Shown here: in pieces, positions 46,001 through 63,310 of the stretch
Position numbering within the stretch: position 1 is the stretch's first letter
Layout of the letters: each line of letters starts with the position of its first letter
Origin: Priapulus caudatus
Lineage: Eukaryota; Priapulida; Priapulimorpha; Priapulimorphida; Priapulidae
Reading direction: 5' to 3'
Length of the DNA stretch: 64,000 bases
Assembly (NCBI RefSeq): GCF_000485595.1
Contig: NW_014577420.1
Coordinates: 76,195 to 140,194 of the forward strand
The notes under the pieces: generated by a model
Seen by the model: only the letters and a program-made list of their open reading frames with translations
What the model was told of the DNA's origin: nothing
Databases searched by the model: none
Made by a program: the position numbers and the translations under genes

Positions 46001-48509
46001 ATCCATTCAGACTATGGTATTTGAATGTTTTCATATTGATACCTTATCATTGTCCTTGAATCTACACTCTTTACTCTGACAGACTCCCAGTACACTTCTG
46101 GGTTTCTGGTGTAAGACTTCAAGAAAATCCTGAATTTCGTATGTACTTGGGCCTAATTTACGTTCCTACAGTGAGAAATATGTTGTAGGGACAGTGCATG
46201 GTAGCCTATAAACCTGTAGAAGAGAAGGTCTTTTAAATGGACATTGCTTGTTATATACAACGATTCTACCCTCTCACTACAACAACTAGCTCTAGTAATA
46301 TAGCCCTTGTTGGCTGCTACAGGCACACAGACCTGCAAACGAGCCAACGACGGCTACTAACTAGTGCAGATAAGGTCTATGTCCCCCTGACCTCTGTTTG
46401 ACCTGGCTCGTTTAGCTATTTCTGACTATATATATATATATCAGGAGTAGATAATAGGGAAGGAGTGTGACATCAATAAACAAGGGAAATTCGTCATTTA
46501 CTAGCCTTATAATACCTACGATTTACTACGCGTAACTCATCCAACTTGAGCTCAAATCGGACACAGTACATTCGCCTAGCATCGTGCGAAATCGTTTCCT
46601 CGTATACACCCGCAATCCGGAGATACAGACTAAAACGTACGACACGATTCTCTATTCTTTGGCCATCAATCCAAAGCCATTGCGTGCCTCTAATTCAAAC
46701 AAAAGGCAGCTACCTAACGCGCTATTGCTAACTCGGCGAGGCATGTGGCTCACTGGGAGATTAGGCATCAACACTCGGCGAGATAACCTTTGACCCGGTA
46801 CACAGCTACACAGGCCACCTCTGCACATACCTGGCATGCCTTCACGCACGCACGCCAACGGCAATCAGCAGCAGCTGATCGGGCTCAAATCTCCCAGCGA
46901 GCGACATTGCCCGCCGAGTTAGCAAGCTGTGGTTAGGTAGCTGCCTTTTGTTTGAATTAGAGGCGCGCAATGGCTTTGGATTGATGGCCAAAGAATGGAG
47001 AATCGTGTCGTACGTTTTAGTCTGTATCTCCGGATTGCGGGTGTATACGAGGAAACGATTTCGCACGATGCTAGGCGAATGTACTGTGTCCGATTTGAGC
47101 TCAAGTTGGATGAGTTACGCGTAGTAAATCGTAGGTATTATAAGGCTAGTAAATGACGAATTTCCCTTGTTTATTGATGTCACACTCCTTCCCTATTATC
47201 TACTCCTGATATATATGTATAATATATAATATATATAGGGTTAGGGTTAGTCAGAAATAGCTAAACGAGCCAGGTCAAACAGAGGTCAGGGGGACATAGA
47301 CCCTACGAGAGCTACTAGTTATACTGTTACAATAGTATACAATGTCATGCCTATGAATGTAACACAAATATTCTTGCATCTATGCTGTGTTTGATGCTAA
47401 GAATGAGTTTGTTACAATGTTTTTCTTGTGTTTCCATTGCTTTCGATGACGGATGTGGGGGAGCTGAGAAAATTGGGCCATTTCATATTGTCTTTGCCAC
47501 CCTGGGCCCGTCGCATTCTGTTGTATGGTTGCTGGGTTGAAACTTCCAATCTCTATGTCATAACTGCCTGGTCCCAATCTTCGCATCTAAGAAGTTAATC
47601 TGTGTGTAAAGCTCATTCAACACGGGAGCAATTACAACATTCGATACTGAGGCTGAGAGGGTCTATGTCCCCCAGGGTACTGCTGGAACATACCCTGGTA
47701 CTATCTAATATGCCGGACCGTACCTCGCCTACTCCACTAACGAGTATAGGGAGTCGCCTACGCCTACACCCTATCCTTAATTCTAACCCTAACCCTAACC
47801 ACATCAAATAGTTACCAGGGTCTGTTCCGGCAGTACCCTGGGGGACATAGACCCTATGAGCGATATTGAGCAATGCAGCTATTAAATGATAAAATAAATT
47901 TTAAAATCAAAGTTTGTACTCCAAACGCATTCAAGGTCTTATTACTATTAGTAATAACGAGGTCATATTCTATTTCTACACTAGTGTGTGGCTATAGTAC
48001 CTGTGTTGTTGTAGATCGTTTGTCATATGACACCTGGATAAATGTCCCTGGCACTTTATTTGTTGGATGAATGGCCGTGACATCGAATCTGAAATCATAT
48101 GAGCCACATAAATTCATAATTACTTAATTATTTAGTTTTACTGTTTCATATGAAACCAACCTATAATCAATAAAGTCTAGTTAGGCTATAGTAGTAGTGT
48201 AATTTATATATATAATATATATTATTATAATAATTAATACATATATTAATTATTACATAATAATGATAAGTATAATATAAATAATAATATATTATATATC
48301 ATAATTTCATTATAATATATTAATAATAAGGGGAGTGGATAAAAACTGTATTTTTTTACTTCTGCATGGTTCCTGATAGTGATATATATGCATATATTAT
48401 ATATATATATATGTTATATAAATGCCTATGGCTATGGCTCAGTTTCAGGATATCGTCACCTTGCTGTTTGAACCCCAAATGGTGCGCCTCTGAAACGTTT
48501 TACGGCCAT
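43077..48509 (-). CDS. LEXM: LEXM/CIMAP2-like SHIPPO (GPGxY)-repeat ciliary protein, 10 coding exons
   Basis: Minus-strand exons in transcript order: 48509-48460, 48088-48001, 47586-47416, 46165-46043, 45877-45746, 45419-45276, 44864-44697, 44328-44194, 43662-43538, 43173-43077 (stop). Junctions are GT-AG and in frame; length about 410 aa, close to what I recall for vertebrate LEXM (about 417). The N-terminus reads MAVKRFRGAPFGVQTARFDV, then VPGTFIQVSYDKR, a LEXM-type start. Seven GPGxY-type motifs follow, one per exon. GPGxY proteins bind axonemal microtubules in cilia and sperm tails; human LEXM is also called CIMAP2. The last exon holds a good GTAAGT donor after IVDP (43116), so a further exon is possible, but reading through gives a stop at 43077 with a polyA signal shortly after. 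Divergent from the CAPSL-like gene. Confidence 0.87.
43538..47586 (-). CDS. LEXM: LEXM-like exons 3-9: seven GPGxY repeat modules
   Basis: Exon 3 starts MRRLGPGSYDI; exon 4 ERKLGPSTYEIQDF; exon 5 NIPGPGTYGKA; exon 6 GSDLGPGTYSSQ; exon 7 LAGNLGPGHYELNSF; exon 8 TEPGPTHYSARD; exon 9 NSVGPGRYQLQ. Each exon begins a few codons before its GPGxY motif, and exons 3-8 are all phase 0-0, a clear modular duplication. Exon lengths are 171, 123, 132, 144, 168, 135 and 125 nt. Motifs are intact except GPSTY (exon 4) and GPTHY (exon 8), where the second Gly is replaced. Confidence 0.88.
44405..44680. repeat. roughly 30-bp tandem repeat in LEXM-like intron 7
   Basis: About nine units of GTGACTTGTACGTATAAATGCTTTGG and variants between exons 8 and 7. 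Frames on both strands stay open because the unit is near a multiple of three. Confidence 0.85.
46364..47312. mobile_element. nested palindromic element in LEXM-like intron 3
   Basis: Outer arms (46373-46430 against 47245-47302) carry GGTCTATGTCCCCCTGACC. Inner arms of about 300 bp (46442-46760 against 46888-47208) start CAGGAGTAGATAATAGGGA. Two GGGTTA units lie at 47238-47250. Flanks TACTAACTA/TACTAGTTA are a possible degraded 9-bp duplication. Confidence 0.75.
47652..47861. mobile_element. MULE-like MITE with telomere-type repeat, copy 1
   Basis: Ends GCTGAGAGGGTCTATGTCCC and the inverse of GCTCATAGGGTCTATGTCCC; flanks GATACTGAG and GATATTGAG (9 bp, one mismatch). Interior has CCTAACCCTAACCCTAACC. 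Lies in LEXM-like intron 2. Confidence 0.85.
48460..48509 (-). CDS. LEXM: LEXM-like exon 1, start codon
   Basis: The ATG at 48509 opens MAVKRFRGAPFGVQTA and ends AG|GTGACG in phase 2. Exon 2 (48088-48001) begins after TGATTTCAG with the A that completes an Arg codon and then FDVTAIHP. The APFG...ARFDV junction is the strongest evidence for the family. Confidence 0.85.
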
Positions 48510-48734
48510 TGGTGGTGGTGGCTGGTGCCTGGTGCCCGGTGGTGGCCTACGTCCGAAAACTGACGAACAAGCACTGAACTTGAAGCAGCGAAGTCGAGAC
48601 GACCGCAGTTTTAGACTACATATACGACTATATGATCACGACATATAGCTGAACATCAGACTTGTCACTGCAAAGTACCATTTAATAACCTTACTCATCG
48701 GTAAATTTTGTAGTTAACAACCTAAAAGTTGTAT

Positions 48735-48925
48735 TTCACTTTGCAGCACGCGAGTTTTTAAATCGTAGGATGGCGACTAAAGATTGATAAATTATTCGTG
48801 CTTTAATACCTTGCCCCTAACCCTAACCCTAAACCTAACCCTAATCAGTCATCATCCTACGTCACCATCAGTTACCGTCCTATCCTTCAGTCGCCATCCT
48901 ACGATTTATAAACTTGCGTGCAGCA
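48735..48925. mobile_element. second inverted-repeat element carrying CCCTAA repeats
   Basis: Arms ATCGTAGGATGGCGACT at the left and AGTCGCCATCCTACGAT at the right enclose CCTAACCCTAAACCTAACCC. Arms differ from the MULE-like family. No clear target duplication. Confidence 0.7.
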
Positions 48926-48961
48926 CTAGCAGACAAAAATATTGCTTGTTGCCACCATTTG

Positions 48962-48975
48962 GTTGCCACCGCAAC
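48962..48975. promoter_or_regulatory. X-box-like RFX site between two ciliary genes
   Basis: GTTGCCACCGCAAC fits the RFX X-box (GTNRCC, 0-3 nt, RGYAAC) with one mismatch. A second GTTGCCACC half-site precedes it at about 48949. It lies about 450 bp upstream of the LEXM-like ATG and 1.35 kb upstream of the CAPSL-like ATG. Confidence 0.45.
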
Positions 48976-49025
48976 ATTGATTAGTTACGCGCATAATGCG
49001 GATGGCAAAGTTGGTGATAATATAA

Positions 49026-49032
49026 ATAAACA
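49026..49032 (+). promoter_or_regulatory. forkhead-type motif near the X-box-like site
   Basis: ATAAACA matches the core RYAAACA motif bound by forkhead factors such as FOXJ1, the partner of RFX in ciliary gene control. The motif is short and common, so this is weak on its own. Confidence 0.25.
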
Positions 49033-49443
49033 CCAATATGATCAGTTTTTCTGATATTTCACATTATGTATACAACATCACTATCATAAATAATTCATAT
49101 TCTAATTTATATCTTTAAAATATAGTAATGGTTCGTTGGTGTTTAAATCCGAAATCACTCCGCGTTTTCGATCCAACGGCGAAAGCAGAGTGTTCACTGC
49201 ATGTCGTAGATCTATTCGAGAAGACGTGTGCTGTCTGCTAAGTCAAGTTTGTAGGACAGTAGATCGCTCACATTTGCGTACTAAGCCACAGCTAGTGGTA
49301 AGTAAATTATATCGACGCAGGTTATTAGACATGGGGCATATAAGGATGTAGCAGTGAAGTTAAAACAGTAGCAGTGACTTTGAGATGTGACAGTGACACT
49401 GACAGTGACAGTGCATGTGACAGTTAATTCACTACTCACTAGG

Positions 49444-49745
49444 GCTCATAGGGTCTATGTCCCCCAGGGTACTGCCGGAACGTACCCTAGGTACGGTCCG
49501 GTATACCGGAACGTACCCTGGTCACTATTTGATATGGTTAGGGTTAGGATTACGGGTAGGGTTAGGGTTAGTGTTAGGGTTAGGGTTCGGGTTAGGGAGT
49601 AGGCGTAGGCGACTCCCTAGACTCGTTAGTGGAGTAGGAGAGGTACGGTCCGGCATATTATATAGTACCAGGGTACGTTCCGGTATACCGGACCGTACCC
49701 AGGGTACGTTCCGGCAGTACCCCGGGGGACATAGACCCTCTCAGC
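49444..49745. mobile_element. MULE-like MITE with telomere-type repeat, copy 2
   Basis: Ends GCTCATAGGGTCTATG and CATAGACCCTCTCAGC; flanked by perfect CTCACTAGG at 49435-49443 and 49746-49754. Interior holds TTAGGG and degenerate GGGTTA units at about 49536-49595. Confidence 0.92.
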
Positions 49746-49993
49746 CTCACTAGGAGGATTGAGCAAACGACAGAGGCACGGCATTGGCCATTGATGATTG
49801 ATCTACCGTACAGCCCGTACATCCATACGCTTACTATCACTATATCTAGCTTGCGTAGGTTACACATGCATGTGTAGATATTAGTGAGATTTGCTTACCT
49901 CGGACTAGCTTATGAAACTGTACACTACAACTACAACTTACAAGTAGTGAGTACAATAGTCAATACGCTTTCTAAATTTTGTCCATAACTTAG

Positions 49994-50187
49994 GCTCATA
50001 GGGTCTATGTCCCCCAGGGTACTGCCGGTACGTACCCTGGTAACTATCTGATAGGGTTAGGGAGTAGGCGTAGGTGACTCCCTAGACTCGTTAGTGGAGT
50101 AGGCAGGTACGGTCCGGCATATTAGATAGTACCAGGGTACGTTCCGGGCCTTCCGGCTGTACCCTAGGGGACATAGACCATCTCAGC
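49994..50187. mobile_element. MULE-like MITE, copy 3, upstream of CAPSL
   Basis: Same ends; flanks ATAACTTAG and ATAACTTAC. Interior shares GGGTTAGGGAGTAGGCGTAG with copy 2. Only about 130 bp before the CAPSL start codon. Confidence 0.88.
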
Positions 50188-50236
50188 ATAACTTACTACT
50201 TAATGCAGTTTCTTCTATGTTAGAATTGCAACATGA

Positions 50237-57338
<7,102 letters not shown>

Positions 57339-57379
57339 GGCAGGTACAGCCAGGTCCGTGTCACAGCACTGATAAATAT

Positions 57380-57520
57380 CACTGCGTGCGTGCATGCGCG
57401 CTTGCGAGCGTGCATGCACACGTGCGTGCGTGTGTACATATGTACGTGCGTGCGGGCGTGTGTACGTTCGTGCGTGCGTGCGTGTTTAGGTGCGTGCATG
57501 CGCGCGTGCGTACCTACGTG
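57380..57520. repeat. GCGTGCGTGC-type repeat just after CAPSL
   Basis: Begins about 45 bp beyond the CAPSL stop and could lie in the 3'UTR. Confidence 0.8.
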
Positions 57521-57586
57521 TTTGGTATTTCCGGCGACAGTGGCTGCAATCAGTCACACTCCTGCCTGCTCACAGACAGATATTAT

Positions 57587-59015
57587 CAAGAGCGTATTAA
57601 GAAGGAGAGCGTACAACGGTGAAATGCTGAAACCATGCTGCAGTATTAGTCGAATTAATAAACTTTGCCCATTTTATTTTTACGATTCTTTTTAGCTCAT
57701 CTGACATAGTCAGATGCAGCTTGTAGAATCGCATGATCGTCCGTGCGTCCGTGCATGCCGTCGGTCGCGTCCGTCCGTGCGTCCGTCCGTCAACAGTTGG
57801 GCACAAATCTTAACCGCTCGACCGTACGGTCACGATATCGGGACGTGGGGGGTAATCCGAAAAACGAGTTGGGATGTCGAAGCTGGGGTCAAAGGTCAAA
57901 GGTCAAGAGGTGTAAAAAGGGGGAACATTCACTCCTAACTTAAGTATAGGGAGGAAATGCAGAATTGCGGCACAAATCTAAATGCTCGACCTAGGCTCGT
58001 GATAGTCGGTGTATAGCATCATGGTAGGAAAAGCCATCACTGTGCCGAAATTGGAGGTCACAGGTCAAAGGTTAATGGCACAGGGCAGATTTTAGACATT
58101 TTCTGAGGACATGGTCTGACGGAGCCATTGAAAATTTTTTTTGTTTCAGCGGTGACCTAGCATTTTTATGGCTTTATTGAAAGGACCATGAAATGTCCTT
58201 CTGCTGACATGCGAAGAGTAAGTGTCGGATAACCTTTTGACCCCAGAGGAGGGTTAAACATGGATTTGTTGACTGTTAACAAAGGAGTGAACTGCTTTTG
58301 CTATTAGAGCCCCTCCCCACCCTCCCCTCCCCTCCCCCACCCCCTCCCCGCCCTTCCCCCACCCTTCCCACCCCCTCCACCACCTCCCCCTACCCTCCAT
58401 CTGCGATAGTGGGCGTGTCCTAACAATGATGTGTACGCAACTGCGTGTCTGCATATCTGCGCCTAACAAATGTGGTACTACGCACGACTGCAATTTTACG
58501 TTTATAATCGTAGCAACAGACCTCAGATGAGCCAGACGCTCTGCGCTCTGTTGTATTATTGATCAGCTGTCCTACCTTGCTAATATAAAACAAACGCTTG
58601 TCCCTACGATGCCTCTACGCTGAGATAATGAGCGGTGAAAACCTGGTATTTTGCCATAAAAACACCAAAACCGGAAGCCAACATACAGTTCACAAAACGA
58701 GAGAGTCGCAGCCTAGCGTATTGTTGAAGCGTCTCAGATAAACTTAATCAGTAAGCGAGCACAGATTCATTCACGGAATCGCGCATAAATCTTTCTCCAT
58801 TTCGCCGAATTTTCAACCGTTACGCTCATTATTCTGAGCGTAGGGACATCGTAGGAACAAGCGCGTTGGTTTTACATTATCAAGGAAGGACAGCTGAATA
58901 ATAATACAACAAAGAATTATCAAAATAAAACTCGTCATGTTTACTAATTTCACTGAAACTACAACATGGTTTTTGCCTTTCACCATTGTACGCTCTCCTT
59001 CTTAATAAGCTCTTG
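57587..59015. mobile_element. CAAGAGC foldback MITE, second copy, split by another element
   Basis: Ends match 40303-40970; flanked by ATATTAT at 57580-57586 and 59016-59022. The left arm breaks at about 57693 after ACGATTCTTT and resumes at about 58545 with TATTATTGATCAGCTG, just as in the uninterrupted copy. Confidence 0.85.
57695..58532. mobile_element. GCTCATCTGA-end element nested in a MITE
   Basis: Ends GCTCATCTGACATAG and CAGATGAGC; contains GTCCGTCCGT repeats, GGTCAAAGGTCAA and a C-rich tract. Partial relatives lie near 15180, 16160, 18556 and 22700. Confidence 0.7.
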
Positions 59016-59217
59016 ATATTATATATGTATATATAATTGAGGCAGCTTCCGCAGTCATCGGTGCCTTGCTCTCCAGGTATATAATACAAGCGACAGCTAT
59101 ATATAATTCCTGCCATACAGGTAGATGAAACAGGTGCTGTGCGCGTGAAACTGGGTTGTCGTTGGCGCGTTGTAGCGTAGCGCGTATAATTTCTGTCAGT
59201 GCTGATGCTGCTGCTGC

Positions 59218-59222
59218 TGCTG

Positions 59223-59267
<45 letters not shown>

Positions 59268-59285
59268 TGCGCGTGTGCGTGTGTA
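59218..59285. repeat. GT / GCGT microsatellite
   Basis: TGTGTG followed by GTGCGTGC. Confidence 0.9.
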
Positions 59286-59408
59286 GCATCAGCAGAAATT
59301 GCAGTAATATACATACTGCGCTATTATGCGGCGGCAGAAATTGTCGTCCTTATATACGCCTAGCGTGTTACAGGGAACACCGATCCATCTAACCTATTCT
59401 ATGCTATG

Positions 59409-59616
<208 letters not shown>

Positions 59617-60234
59617 AGACAAAGTCCTTTTCACATTATTTCAACATAGAACTAATTATAATTTGCGCGTGCCATGCCGTAGCATTGCGCCGACCGTACA
59701 CGAGCTATTGATTCTGTTTCAAGCAACCAGCGTGGGCATAATTAAGTGGGACTAGGTCACGAATAGATTTATATAGCTGTGTAGATTGATGGCATTGGGA
59801 CGTCCCTACCCAAGTATTCCCGCGAACATAATAAATATATATACACTTAAATCTTCCAATACCGACCACCCTCGGACCGTCCACTTAGTTCGGTTTTCTG
59901 TGAAGTTAGGTTTATAGGGGGCCTATCTATTCCAGGCATATCTTACATGTCTCAGATGGTGTTAGGACGTAAAACTTAAACAGAAAATCGTCCGCCTTCA
60001 ACGTGAGATTCGGTTTTGAGGGCGTTCGGAATTTGGTGGTGCAGGAAACCTGTAACGGTTGGTATGGAACCGGCGTTCTAAATATAGGGAGGAGAATAAT
60101 AGTCAGGCTGGTGAGAGAGAGGTGCGTGTACGCCGCATGCGTGCAGGCATCCGCGTCCCCTACTGGTCCCTGCGTCGGTTTACAGGCACGAAGAGATTGC
60201 TTTATCCTACATAGTGTCATTATATAATCAATAC

Positions 60235-61098
60235 CAGGGGCGTAGATAGCGGGGGGGGGGGAATGGGGGGATACATCCCCCCACTTATTGAGTGGGGGGA
60301 TGGCGTGTACAATCATCGGATCCCCCGCCTTACTTTCAGGAGGAAAATAAATGGGGAAAAATTTCATATTATAGAGACAATAATACTGAACATTTATCTA
60401 CAACTTCGTCATCGCTATCCATACTCTCCTAATGTATTATTACACAAATGGAAGTGACCTACATCTACTGTAAATTGTCTGTAACTTGTTCAAGAATGAC
60501 ATTATTTTACTGAAACTCAGACGGTTAATTTTGGACGCATTCCCCATATTTTTTTTCAAAAATTCAAAGCACGTCTTATCACTGCTCACGTAGTAAGTGC
60601 GCTGTAGTAAGTGTAGTGTCCCCCAAGATAAAAATACTCAACTCAACAGTAATATTATTGGGATGAAGATGTTTAATAATGCTGTCTCAGAGTGCAGGAA
60701 ATTGCATCGAAGAGGTGTTATTTTCAACAAAATTTATGGGGTAGGGTCCCCCCCCCTATACAGCTCTAAACAGGAGGAGGACACCCCCCTGAAGGAGGAA
60801 AATCTCCTGATATTTTATGATAAGGATGTCCAAAATTTATTGCTTTAAATTTCAATTTTTTTTAATTCTCCAAAAAACGGCCGTCTTGAAGGTTCTAAAT
60901 TGCTAAAATCAAGAGCTTCGGGGGCTCCGCTTCTTGGATTCCGGGCGGCGGCGGCGGGCCCATGCACCCGCCCGTTAGGGCTTCGCGCCAAGGCGCTCGG
61001 TGTGCGCTACTCGCACACACTCTTCCTATACTTTGCGATGTAAGTAACAGCGAAATTATCCCCCCACACACACAACTGAGGACCTGTCAACGCCACTG
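60235..61098. mobile_element. 864-bp hAT-like non-autonomous element
   Basis: Ends CAGGGGCG and CGCCACTG, flanked by ATCAATAC (60227-60234) and ATCAATAA (61099-61106): an 8-bp duplication with one mismatch, the hAT signature. No transposase domain seen; small open frames are repeat DNA. Confidence 0.75.
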
Positions 61099-61106
61099 AT
61101 CAATAA

Positions 61107-61640
61107 TGTCGCGCATTTTAACTACTCAACACTATTGCTTTTATCAGATTTTTTCTCCATGGAAAAAAACTGTCGTCAGTACATGTATTTGTATCTGAAT
61201 TCATGCAATAAAGATTTAATAATAATAATATGCGCATGCGTGCGTGTGTGGTGTGCGGCTGTGTGCGTGCGTGGGCTGTACGTGCATATACGTCTGTGGT
61301 ATGTACGGTGTGCATGAGTGTAGTTGTGTAGGTGGTGTGAAAGTACTATAGGTTTCTTTCTTACTTTAGGGCTAATTTAAGAATCTCTGTTTGAAGGCGA
61401 CAGAAAGTAACGGTTGACATCATGACACACACATCATCACACGCATGTGTCAGTCTCTCGCCTTCAAATACCGTCTCTCTAATTGTCCACTTAGGTAATT
61501 CACGTGCGAATTATCCGTAGAAAATGTCTAGAGAGACTAAAACGAAAATTAGAGCCTGGCTAGGTGTATTAGCATGAGTGAATAAAGACAAATTATATTT
61601 GCTTCTATTATTAATTAAACATTGTTTCTAGTTACTTCTG
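61107..61640. other. no gene recognised
   Basis: Contains a GTGTGCG-rich patch (61230-61320) and unrecognised sequence. Confidence 0.4.
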
Positions 61641-61644
61641 ATAT

Positions 61645-61685
<41 letters not shown>

Positions 61686-61758
61686 GGGTTATTGTAGTGG
61701 TACGGGGAGAACGGTAGCGGCTAGAGTGTGACACGTAAGAGTGTATATATATAATATA

Positions 61759-61799
<41 letters not shown>

Positions 61800-61800
61800 T
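61645..61800. repeat. (TA)n microsatellites
   Basis: Two TA runs around an 80-bp island. Confidence 0.9.
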
Positions 61801-62009
61801 AAGCCATCTACTGCACAGTAATGACGCTGATGAGAAGGTAATGAAGGTGATCCATCAAACAGGCGGGAGCGCAGCCGCCTGCAGTGTGTCGTCACGCGAC
61901 CTGATTACCTACCTATCATCACCCAACCTGTACGTGATTATACCTACCTGTGAGTGCCTGTTCCTGTACGTGTTTGGTTGCAGTATCACCTTGTTGACAG
62001 ATGTGTGGC

Positions 62010-62297
62010 TACCGTTACATACTTGTGTATATGTATATAAACCTGTGAATACCTGTATATCCCTTATATGCCTGTGTGTAGCTGTATAATAGATGTATAT
62101 ACATGTATATACATGTATATAGATGTATATACCTGGATATCCCTGTATATACCTATGTGTAGCTCTATATACATGATATACATGTATATAGCTGTATATC
62201 CCTGTATATGCCTATGTGTAGCCGTATATAGATGTATATAGAGTATATAGCTGTATATCCCTGTATATGCGCCTGTGTGTAGCTGTATATATATATA

Positions 62298-62343
<46 letters not shown>

Positions 62344-63310
62344 GTGTATAGCTGTATATCCTTGTATATGCTTATGTGTAGCTGTATATAGATGATACAT
62401 GTATATAGCTGTATATACCTGTATATCCCTGTATATGCCTATGTGTAGCTGTATATAGATATATACATGTATATAGCTGTATATACCTGTATATCCCTGT
62501 ATATGCCTATGTGTAGGCTGTATATACATGTATATACATGTACATAGCTGTATATCCCTGTATACAGTAATAACCCGCGTATAAGAACATAGATTTTAAG
62601 AACATGTTAGGCTAAAATTTCCCATTTAGACCCCTTTTACAAAGAACCTGTTTTAGGCTAAGATTTTAAAGTAGGTTCTTAATTTTTCATGCAGATGAAG
62701 ACTTAAAGAAACACGCATCTTAATTTTGCATGTTGTTTTGTTCCTTGGATACATACTGTATCATACAGTATGGTAAGCACTGAAAAACTTACACTGTAGC
62801 CCATCATGGGTATTAATTAGCAAAAATTGCAGTTCTTGTAAGAAAATTTTAACACAATTTGAATCAAGTATAATCTTATACATATTAAAAGTAGAAACAA
62901 TTAAGAACCTATTTAAGAACCTTTTGAACCTAATTGCTGCAGTAAAGCCACCAATTTATATAAGAACATGTTGAGGCTAACTTGGAAAAATCTATGTTCT
63001 TATACGCGGGTTATTACTGTATCCCTGTATATGCCTGTGTGTAGCTGTATATAGATGTATATACATGTATATAGCTGTATATACATGTATATAGCTGTAT
63101 ATACCTGTATATCCTTGTATATGCCTGTGTGTAGCTGTATATATCGCTGTGTGTAGCTTTATACAGCTATATATACCCGTGTGTACCTGTCTCTATCTGC
63201 ATATAGCTGTATATAGATGTATATACCCGTGTGTAGGCCTACCTATCTGTATATAGCTGTATATAGATGTATATACCCGTGTGTAGGCCTACCTATCTGT
63301 ATATATAGCT
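62010..63310. repeat. TGTATATA-type minisatellite
   Basis: Higher-order unit containing GCTGTATATCCCTGTATATG and CCTATGTGTA, with pure TA at 62284-62340, interrupted by a MITE at 62565-63019. Confidence 0.9.
62565..63019. mobile_element. 455-bp pogo-like MITE inside the minisatellite
   Basis: Perfect ends CAGTAATAACCCGCGTATAA (inverted at right) with TA on each side. CAGT termini and TA target fit pogo/Tc1-mariner. Internal repeats of TTAAGAACAT-type motifs. Confidence 0.8.

Noticed and set aside
60003-60848. Several 74-146 codon frames
   Set aside because: Most of the region is inside a hAT-like non-autonomous element; no transposase motifs.
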